NCBI GenBank assembly: GCA_024644875.1
Contig: JAHEGY010000038.1
Location: 1 to 36,487 of the forward strand
Length of the DNA stretch: 36,487 nt
Origin: Cyclobacteriaceae bacterium
GTDB taxonomy: Bacteria > Bacteroidota > Bacteroidia > Cytophagales > Cyclobacteriaceae
Direction of reading: 5' to 3'
The notes under the pieces are model-generated. The model was not told where the DNA came from. It made no database searches and saw only the letters and a list, made by a program, of their open reading frames with translations. The position numbers were made by a program, and so were the translations under genes. Below, one piece after another: positions 18,417 through 25,105 of this stretch (the first letter of the stretch is position 1; each line of letters starts with the position of its first letter).

Positions 18417-19013
18417 CTATTCCCCTGGATCCGGGTTATTGACATGAGCTTTCTTCTTCCTTATAAACTGGACGGCCCATACACCGAGTGTGATAATTAA
18501 AACTATGAAATAAACTGTTGTAGCTAAGCTTTTAATAACTGTAAAAACATTTGTCACAGATACTAAATTTTCAGAAAGATCAGGAAACCTTCTTAACATG
18601 AAGATGATGCCAATGTTTTCGAAATAATCAAATAATCCTCCAATAAGGGGCAACACACTAAGGTAGACGAGTGCACTATTCAGTTTATCCAATTTTTTGA
18701 GGAAATATAATAGTAAAACGCAATATGAGATCGCGAATAAGGCAGGATAGATCATATCTGCCGGAATCTGACGATACAGGTAAAGTGCACGTCCTTCTTC
18801 TCCGAGTTTAACAAGTAAGGTGTTTACATATTGGAAGTCATAACCTGAGGGAAGCATATCCATCAGTTTCATGCCGCCAGCGAAACTCATGACATTTGGA
18901 ATGGTCACAGTAAGCATGAAAACGTAGACAAGATTGGTGATAATAAAAAGCCAAAGGACAGTTTTTCCCTGTATCCACTGGCTTGATTTCAACTTTTCTT
19001 TCAGGGCATCCAT
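18417..19013 (-). CDS. Four-helix membrane protein of unknown function
   Basis: I do not recognise a characterised family. The 198 residues hold four hydrophobic segments, at about 19-42 (VLWLFIITNLVYVFMLTV), 88-105 (YPALFAISYCVLLLYFL), 115-138 and 155-180, with a soluble loop between the first two containing GYDFQYVNTLLVKLGEEGR. The C-terminus is basic, then acidic (IRKKKAHVNNPDPGE). It begins with ATG and is first in a two-gene minus-strand unit with the CPBP-like protein; joint function in the membrane is a guess from that arrangement. Confidence 0.7.
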   Translation of the reverse strand: MDALKEKLKSSQWIQGKTVLWLFIITNLVYVFMLTVTIPNVMSFAGGMKLMDMLPSGYDFQYVNTLLVKLGEEGRALYLYRQIPADMIYPALFAISYCVLLLYFLKKLDKLNSALVYLSVLPLIGGLFDYFENIGIIFMLRRFPDLSENLVSVTNVFTVIKSLATTVYFIVLIITLGVWAVQFIRKKKAHVNNPDPGE

Positions 19014-19299
19014 TTATCTCATAAAAATAATTATTATGGTTATAAATAACACCCTTTTTAAAAATACTCTCTCACATACACCACTCAATTATTGATTAGT
19101 TATTTCTTCGAAAATTTTTGTTTGAAAGGTTCAGACTGGTTAATAGAAGATTGTTCAATCCAGTGCTTAATCAATCTCATATGTATTATAATTATCGATG
19201 ATTTCCTGTCAACTATTGTTCTTTCCGATATTATGGAAAATTCATTCGACGAAAAATGGGATTTTTGATGATGTCCCCTTTTTTATAAAAGACAAAAGA

Positions 19300-19307
19300 T
19301 ATATTTG
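19300..19307 (+). promoter_or_regulatory. Candidate -7 element (TATATTTG) before the Tricorn gene
   Basis: TATATTTG fits the Bacteroidota -7 pattern TAnnTTTG. No TTG lies at the ideal 19-base spacing, so this is a partial match. It would start transcription about 60 bases before the ATG. The rest of the 360-base gap (19014-19373) shows nothing I can name. Confidence 0.35.
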
Positions 19308-19373
19308 TAAATACAGAATTTGCAGTAACTAAAAAACTCTTAATAATATAATAGCTAACAAACACATAAACTC

Positions 19374-22300
19374 ATGAAAATATTTAGAATTACATTTTTT
19401 TCCCTGATCACGATCCTGACAGGGCTCCATACCTCAGCGCAGATCGATGCCAGACTTTTCCGATATCCTGATGTTTCAGAAAATCACATTACTTTTTCCT
19501 ATGGTGGAGATATCTGGGTAGTTGACAAGGCAGGCGGCACAGCCAGCAAGTTAAGTTCACCGAACGGAGAGGAATCATGGCCCAAATTTTCACCTGATGG
19601 ATTAAAAATTGCATTCAGTGGCAACTATGATGGCAATACAGATGTATATGTGGTGGCGAGTATGGGAGGTATCCCCACAAGGGTAACTTATCATGGAGCC
19701 AGTGATCGTGTATTGGATTGGCACCCTGAAGGATCAAAAGTATTGTTTGCTTCGGGCAGAGAAAGTGGCCGGCAACGATTCAGCCAGTTTTACCTTATAC
19801 CAGATATTGGTGGGGCTGCTGAAAAACTGCCTGTGCCTTATGGTGAGTACGCTTCATTTTCTTCCGATGGAAATCAATTAGCCTATACGGATAAAACCAG
19901 AATACACAGGACCTGGAAAAGATATAGAGGAGGAACAGCGCCGGATATATTCCTGTTCAATTTGAATGATAAATCACATTCTATTATCAGTCCTGATGTC
20001 GCAAATGATGAATTACCTATGTGGAGTGGAGATAAGATATATTTCCTGTCTGACAGAGGGCCAGAACAAAGGTTTAATATCTGGGTACATGATCTGAATA
20101 GTGATGAAACCAGGCAGTTGACAGATTTTTCTGATTTTGATGTGCATCACCCTTCTATTGGACCAAAGAATCTTATTTTTGAAGCTGATGGCAAACTGCA
20201 TCTTTTAAATTTGGCTGATGAGTCGATTAATCCAGTTGAAATTTCAGTTGTCACAGATAATCGTATGTTGAAAACCAAGGTTGAAAATGTTAAAAACCTG
20301 ATGCAAAGTGCCCATATATCCCACGATGGCAAGAGAGTAGTTGTGGAGGCGCGTGGCGAATTGTTTTCTGTACCTGCTGAAAAGGGTTATGTGAAAAACC
20401 TGACCAACACAAGTGGTGCAGCGGAAAGATCACCAGCCTGGTCACCGGACGGGAAGAAGATCGCATTCTGGAGTGATGAATCCGGTGAATACCAGTTACA
20501 CCTGTTAGATCTTGAGAATGGAATGCAACAGAAATTGACCAATTATACATCAGGATTCAGGTATCAGCTGTACTGGTCACCCAATAGTGAAATGCTGGCA
20601 TTCATCGATCAGGCTATGGAGATCAAAATATATACTACGAAGACTTATCAAACCATTGATGTCGATAAAGCATTATGGAAATTTGAGGGTGGCTTGAGGA
20701 ATTTTTCCGTAGACTGGTCGGCAGACAGCCGATGGCTGGTCTATGACAGGGGTGAGGATAACAGAAACTCCTCAATTTTTATTTTTGATACCAGTACTTC
20801 AACAAAGACGAAGGTGACCAGCCAGTTCTATAATGATTTCTCCCCCACTTTTGATCCCGACGGGAAATACCTTTATTTCTTGAGTAACCGGTCGTTTAGT
20901 CCTGAATATAGTGACTTTGATAATTCCTTTATTTACACGAACTCAACACAGATTGTAGCCCTATCATTAAAAGCGGATACACCGTCAGTAATTGCTCCTA
21001 AAAACGATGAGGTCGAAGTTGAGAAAGAAGAGGAAACCACGGATGAAGAGGAATCAGCAAAAGATAAGAAGAAGAAAAAAGGAGGAAATAAGGAGGAAGA
21101 CAAGGACGATGAAGATGATAAGGGTGTCGAACCTGTCGAGATTGACTTTGAAGGCCTTGAAGAAAGAATGGTCATATTACCCGTGAAAGCAGGTGATTAC
21201 AATAATCTTTCTGCGGTAAAGGGTAAAGTAGTTTTTCATGACTATACGAGTCCGAGAGGAGGAAAAAATCCAATAAAATATTATGACTTTGAGGAGGAGG
21301 AAGAAAAGACCATTATTGGAGATGCCAATACCTATGTGTTGACCCATGACAAAAACAAAATGCTCGTTTTTGTTAATAGTGATCTGGCGGTAATCGATGC
21401 AAAGGCTGATCAGAAAGCGGATAAAAAGCTCAGGCTGGATGAGATGATGGCTACCATTGATCCAAAACTGGAATGGAGGCAGATTTTTAACGATGCCTGG
21501 AGATTACAAAGGGATTTCTTTTATGACAAGAACATGCATGGCGTGGATTGGCAAGCCATGAAAGAATATTACGGTGGTCTCATGGAAGATGCGGTCACCA
21601 GATATGATGTGAATTATATTATTGGTGAACTGATTGCTGAGTTAAATTCCTCTCATACCTACCGGGGCGGAGGCGATACTGAATCCCTAAAAAGTATAAA
21701 TGTAGGATATCTTGGTATTGATTGGGAAGCAGATAATGGCTTTTACAAAGTAAAAAGAATAGTCAACGGGGCACCCTGGGATGCGGAAGTGCGTTCTCCA
21801 CTTTCTGTACCCGGAATAGATGTTGAGGAAGGCGACTATATTCTCGCAGTCAATGGTATTCCACTTACTACGAAGACAGAACCCTACAGCGCATTTCAGG
21901 GACTGGCTGAAAAGGTAGTGGAACTGACCGTAAATGATCAACCAGGTATGACTGATGCCAGGAAGGTCATATTAAAGACCCTGAGCAGTGAGACCAGGCT
22001 TCGTCATCTGGAGTGGATCGAGCAGAATAGAATAGCTGTAGAAGAAGGCACAAACGGTAAGGTTGGATATATCTATGTGCGAAGCACAGGAATAGATGGC
22101 CAGTCAGAACTGGTCCGGCAATTCAGCGGGCAATGGAATATGGATGGACTGATCATTGATGAAAGGTTTAATAGTGGGGGCCAGATACCAGACCGGTTCA
22201 TAGAATTATTGAATAGAAAGGCATTGGTTTACTGGGCAGTAAGGGATGGTAAAAACTGGCAATGGCCTCCCATAGCCAATTTTGGGCCCAAAGCGATGTT

Positions 22301-22655
22301 GATCAATGGATGGAGCGGATCCGGCGGGGATGCTTTCCCCGACTATTTCAAAAAAGCAGGCTTAGGTCCCCTTATTGGAACCAGGACATGGGGCGGTCTG
22401 ATCGGGAATTCAGGTGCGCCGTCACTTATCGATGGAGGAAGGGTCACTGTTCCTACTTTCAGAATGTATGATCCGGATGGTACATGGTTCAGGGAAGGTT
22501 ATGGCGTGGATCCGGATATTGAAGTAGCCGAAGATCCTACAAGCCTGGCCAACGGTGTAGACACACAATTACAGAAAGCCATAGAATGGATCAATAATGA
22601 GCTGGAGAAAAATCCGGTGAAGTACCCGATGCCGGAAGATTATGAGAACCGATAG
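19374..22655 (+). CDS. Tricorn-type protease (family S41), exported
   Basis: A 1093-residue self-compartmentalising-type serine protease that trims peptides. A signal peptide (about 1-22, ending TSAQ) indicates periplasmic location. Order: seven- and six-bladed beta-propeller regions (repeated PKFSPDGLKIAFSG, PAWSPDGKKIAFWSD-like blades, about 30-540); a highly charged Glu/Lys/Asp insert (about 542-590); a helical C1 domain (WRQIFNDAWRLQRDFFYD) with the catalytic His761 in LNSSHTYRG; a PDZ domain (about 770-860); and the C2 domain with nucleophile S983 in NGWSGSGGDAFP. GTRTWGGLIG follows and lines the active site. All expected parts are present. It is followed by a strong terminator, so it is a single-gene unit. 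Substrates in Bacteroidota are unknown. Confidence 0.94.
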   Translation: MKIFRITFFSLITILTGLHTSAQIDARLFRYPDVSENHITFSYGGDIWVVDKAGGTASKLSSPNGEESWPKFSPDGLKIAFSGNYDGNTDVYVVASMGGIPTRVTYHGASDRVLDWHPEGSKVLFASGRESGRQRFSQFYLIPDIGGAAEKLPVPYGEYASFSSDGNQLAYTDKTRIHRTWKRYRGGTAPDIFLFNLNDKSHSIISPDVANDELPMWSGDKIYFLSDRGPEQRFNIWVHDLNSDETRQLTDFSDFDVHHPSIGPKNLIFEADGKLHLLNLADESINPVEISVVTDNRMLKTKVENVKNLMQSAHISHDGKRVVVEARGELFSVPAEKGYVKNLTNTSGAAERSPAWSPDGKKIAFWSDESGEYQLHLLDLENGMQQKLTNYTSGFRYQLYWSPNSEMLAFIDQAMEIKIYTTKTYQTIDVDKALWKFEGGLRNFSVDWSADSRWLVYDRGEDNRNSSIFIFDTSTSTKTKVTSQFYNDFSPTFDPDGKYLYFLSNRSFSPEYSDFDNSFIYTNSTQIVALSLKADTPSVIAPKNDEVEVEKEEETTDEEESAKDKKKKKGGNKEEDKDDEDDKGVEPVEIDFEGLEERMVILPVKAGDYNNLSAVKGKVVFHDYTSPRGGKNPIKYYDFEEEEEKTIIGDANTYVLTHDKNKMLVFVNSDLAVIDAKADQKADKKLRLDEMMATIDPKLEWRQIFNDAWRLQRDFFYDKNMHGVDWQAMKEYYGGLMEDAVTRYDVNYIIGELIAELNSSHTYRGGGDTESLKSINVGYLGIDWEADNGFYKVKRIVNGAPWDAEVRSPLSVPGIDVEEGDYILAVNGIPLTTKTEPYSAFQGLAEKVVELTVNDQPGMTDARKVILKTLSSETRLRHLEWIEQNRIAVEEGTNGKVGYIYVRSTGIDGQSELVRQFSGQWNMDGLIIDERFNSGGQIPDRFIELLNRKALVYWAVRDGKNWQWPPIANFGPKAMLINGWSGSGGDAFPDYFKKAGLGPLIGTRTWGGLIGNSGAPSLIDGGRVTVPTFRMYDPDGTWFREGYGVDPDIEVAEDPTSLANGVDTQLQKAIEWINNELEKNPVKYPMPEDYENR

Positions 22656-22715
22656 TTTACAAAGCTTGATATACTATTAACATACACTTGGTCAAAGCGT
22701 GTACAAAAAAAATTG

Positions 22716-22750
22716 GGATTCCGGGAATCTGCTCCCGGGGTCCTTTTTTT
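22716..22750 (+). terminator. Rho-independent terminator after the Tricorn gene
   Basis: GGATTCCGGGA (22716-22726), loop ATCTGC, and TCCCGGGGTCC (22733-22743) pair over 11 bp including two G-U pairs, and seven T follow. It lies 60 bases after the stop codon. The rest of the gap up to 23038 shows no other recognisable feature. Confidence 0.9.
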
Positions 22751-23038
22751 AACCCCCTGGATATTCCTTCTGATCTGACGCTAAACAGTTTCATCAGCAA
22801 TCAAATAGCATAAAATCAGCTTGCATAATTGCTTATTTAACCATCAGATAGACATATAATCCGGTTCCAGGACTTATAAGTATATATACTATTAAATCAG
22901 GATTTCTGTGACAGCAGGGTATGACAATATACTGCTGATTTGGTAGGGGTTTAAAACATCATTCAGAATGGAACTAATACAATTTTTTTATTGTTTTAAG
23001 TGTATCTGCTAATAGTTTCAAACCAAAAACCCAAGATC

Positions 23039-23575
23039 ATGAAACAAATTAAATCACATCTGAAAACCCTTTTACTTTTAGGATTTCTATTCACGTTCAT
23101 ATCATACACCGGATGTAATGATGATGACGAAGGTGATAATGTTGCCACAATGCTTATTGGCACCTGGACCATAACCGATGCTGAAATCGATTCTGACATC
23201 GGAGGGATGTCTATCAAAGATTTCTTTATAAATGTGGGCGGCCTGACTGAGATAGAAGCTGAGGTTTTCTCTTCAATATTCGATGCAATAATGGCAACTA
23301 CTTTCACCGGTACACTTCAGATCAAGGATGACAATACATACGTCAGTAATTTTGGTGGAGAGATCGAGGATGGCACATGGGCGTTAAACTCTGATGGCGA
23401 TGTTTTGACTATCGACGGCGGTACGGTGGATGAGATGGTTATCAACATCATTTCCATTACATCAACAACACTTGTTGTTACAACAGATACTGAAGAATTT
23501 GTTGATATTGATAATGAACCACTAACACCTGATGTTGAGGTCTCCTTATCGATGCAACTAACCCTTTCTAAATAA
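23039..23575 (+). CDS. Lipocalin-like lipoprotein, probably surface-exposed
   Basis: A 178-residue lipoprotein. A GTG at 23000 allows a longer reading, but ATG at 23039 begins the lipoprotein signal (KTLLLLGFLFTFISYTGC, lipid on C26). The residues after the cysteine are NDDDEGD; acidic residues at this place resemble the lipoprotein export signal of Bacteroidota, suggesting outer-surface display. The mature part starts LIGTWTITDAEI, followed by short beta strands (TGTLQIKDDNTY, GTWALNSDGDVLTI), the pattern of lipocalin-like domains of about 130 residues that are common and uncharacterised in the phylum. The protein is very acidic. Ligand unknown. Confidence 0.78.
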   Translation: MKQIKSHLKTLLLLGFLFTFISYTGCNDDDEGDNVATMLIGTWTITDAEIDSDIGGMSIKDFFINVGGLTEIEAEVFSSIFDAIMATTFTGTLQIKDDNTYVSNFGGEIEDGTWALNSDGDVLTIDGGTVDEMVINIISITSTTLVVTTDTEEFVDIDNEPLTPDVEVSLSMQLTLSK

Positions 23576-23670
23576 TAGCGTAAATGATGGAATATACAAC
23601 CGGATTTACTGGGTTGTAATGGTTTCGGGAGGCCAACTCATTCCGGTAGTAATTAAATATTTTTAAGGGA

Positions 23671-23937
23671 CTATTCAGCATCCTCCCGCAAAAAAGTTTC
23701 AAATTGCTCAAGATCGGGCATTAATATTATCTCGATCCTCCGATTGATCAATCTACCTAAGAAAGAGCTGTTATTTACTTGGGGGTTATATTTACCTCTT
23801 CCAGCAACGATGATCCTTTCTGCAGGCACTCCGTTATCTAACATTATTTCCATAACGGAATGTGCCCTGTTAAAACTCAACTCCCAATTGTCTATTCCTG
23901 AGGTAAGGTAGGGAATACTATCGGTATGACGTATCAC
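23671..23937 (-). pseudogene. OmpA/MotB-like domain, C-terminal fragment
   Basis: The last 88 codons of a 288-codon open frame (23671-24537) are the C-terminal half of a peptidoglycan-binding OmpA/MotB-like domain: HTDSIPY, NWELSFNRAHSV, GVPAERIIVAGRGKYNP, then GRLINRRIEIILMPDLEQF. This form of C-terminus is usual for OmpA-family proteins in Bacteroidota. The N-terminal part that should precede HTD (signal peptide, coiled coil, first half of the domain) is absent; the frame instead continues without a stop into a PIWI-domain fragment. The truncated domain is unlikely to work alone. It converges with the lipoprotein gene. Confidence 0.8.
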
Positions 23938-24495
23938 ACAAACTCCTTCTCTTACATCATTTAACTTCCAGGGTTTACCACCTGCCTTATAAAATGCAGC
24001 AGTAGAAATAGTCCATGCCAGATGTCCCTCAATCTTTTCAAAATTCCGCAGTGGGACACCTAATGAATTCTTATAATCTTGCCATGCAATGGTGCTTTCC
24101 CGCAATATTTGTGTTGGGATAGAATATGGAAGTAACCTGGCTTTAAATTGGTCATGGAATTGTGCATTGAAGTTGTATGTATTGGCTTCAATTTCTATTT
24201 CCTTTAATTCAGCATCAATTTCTGGAAACAGAGCTGGCATGTATTCAAAATCTTTAGCTTTAGATTTTGATATTCTTTTCTTTGTTCGAACAAGTTCTTT
24301 AGGTAAGACAGAATTTGGTCGGCAGTAGCGATAAATCTCTTCTGGGACAATAATAAACCAAACATCAACATTCTCTTCATCATTCTTTGTTGATTGAATG
24401 ATTTTTTCGATAAATAGAGTTACTAAATCGAAAGTTCTCTTATGACCACTTTCGTTATATTTTATTAAAACGATATATGATATGATAACAGGATT
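23938..24495 (-). pseudogene. Internal fragment of a prokaryotic Argonaute (MID/PIWI region), fused in frame to the OmpA remnant
   Basis: Residues about 15-200 of the open frame that starts with TTG at 24537 match the middle of short prokaryotic Argonaute proteins: VDVWFIIVPEEIYRYCRPNS, FHDQFKARLLPYSIPTQILR, then EST, LAWTISTAAFYKAGGKPWKL and VREGVC. In intact proteins the last block continues as YIGL and the rest of PIWI; here it switches after VREGVC (about 23938) to OmpA sequence. The N-terminal end is also lost: the frame runs into antisense of the HTH gene near 24490, and no ATG occurs before residue 100. Short Argonautes work with SIR2, TIR or nuclease partners in anti-plasmid and anti-phage defence; no partner is present. 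I read this as a remnant, not a functional gene. Confidence 0.75.
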
Positions 24496-24499
24496 TACA

Positions 24500-24754
24500 A
24501 TGACAATCACAGCAAATGAATTAAAACAAATTTTCAAAGAGGCCTTTCAAGAATTAATGACTGTGAAGAATGATACTACGGTTGAAATAAAATATTATAC
24601 ACGCCATGAGACATGTGAAAAACTCCGTATCAGTCTATCAACGCTGGATACCTATGTTAAAAAAGGAGCAATTGCGTGTTCCCGTGTTGGAAAGCGTGTA
24701 TTATTTACCCAGGATGATATTGATTAGGCTTTGGCGAAAAATAGAATTTACTAA
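24500..24754 (+). pseudogene. Excisionase-like helix-turn-helix protein with an internal stop
   Basis: A small DNA-binding protein of the HTH_17/excisionase type: YYTRHETCEKLRISLSTLDT, then YVKKGAIACSRVGKRVLF. The start is ATG 24500 (an upstream in-frame ATG at 24482 adds six residues). The frame stops at TAG 24725-24727 directly after TQDDID, but beyond the stop it reads ALAKNRIY and ends at TAA 24752-24754. Relatives normally continue in this way (D/E-I-x-x-A-L), so the TAG looks like a nonsense mutation of an 84-residue protein. Loss of eight residues may still be tolerated. Proteins of this type are typical of Bacteroidota mobile elements; it stands back to back with the Argonaute fragment. 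Confidence 0.7.
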
Positions 24755-24834
24755 TCTCAATGATAACTTCTAAATCTGTAAAATCAGAAAATATTCAGGG
24801 AATAAGCCAACTGTACGCCAAAATGGGCAAACTA

Positions 24835-24873
24835 AAAAACCGAACTCCCTTATTATCAGAAAGTTCGGTTTTT
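24835..24873 (-). terminator. Terminator downstream of tRNA-Cys
   Basis: AAAAACCGAACT (24835-24846) and AGTTCGGTTTTT (24862-24873) are perfect 12-base complements around a 15-base loop. On the minus strand the stem lies seven bases after the tRNA 3' end and finishes in a T run. Confidence 0.85.
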
Positions 24874-24879
24874 GTTCTG

Positions 24880-24950
24880 AGGTCGAGAGCGGATTCGAAC
24901 CGCTGTAAAAGGTTTTGCAGACCTCTGCCTAGCCACTCGGCCACTCGACC
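24880..24950 (-). tRNA. tRNA-Cys (GCA)
   Basis: On the minus strand GGTCGAG and CTCGACC form the 7-bp acceptor stem, with T as discriminator base, the one required for cysteine. The D arm contains GCCGAGTGGCTAGGC. The anticodon arm is GAGGT-CTGCAAA-ACCTT with anticodon GCA, and the T arm is GCGGTTCGAATCCGC. CCA is not encoded. The gene has its own downstream terminator. No second copy of its 3' end is seen nearby, so there is no direct sign of a tRNA-targeted integration. Confidence 0.97.
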
Positions 24951-25053
24951 TGGTAATTCAATAAATTATTTCCGGATATTCCGGTTAAAGGGATTCGATA
25001 TACCCCTCTTAAAACGAAAATACGACAAATTTGTTATTAATAAAAAACAAATG

Positions 25054-25090
25054 GAAAAAACGGGTAAGAGCCATTCTCTCACCCGTTTTT
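25054..25090 (-). terminator. Terminator after rpsA (works on either strand)
   Basis: ACGGGTAAGAG (25060-25070), loop CCATT, and CTCTCACCCGT (25076-25086) form an 11-bp stem with one mismatch. A T run follows on both strands. It lies about 20 bases after the S1 stop codon. Confidence 0.85.
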
Positions 25091-25105
25091 ATATCCTAAG
25101 ACGAA

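Noticed and set aside
23594-23622. ACAACC / GGTTGT stem between the lipoprotein and the OmpA remnant
   Set aside because: Six-bp stem with no T run after it; not a convincing terminator.
24880-24950. tRNA-Cys as integration site for the broken island at 23.7-24.75 kb
   Set aside because: I looked for a second copy of the tRNA 3' end beyond the island and found none in the window, and no integrase gene is present.
24972-24984. CCGGA-TAT-TCCGG palindrome upstream of tRNA-Cys
   Set aside because: Only 5-base arms. Likely chance or part of an untranslated leader.
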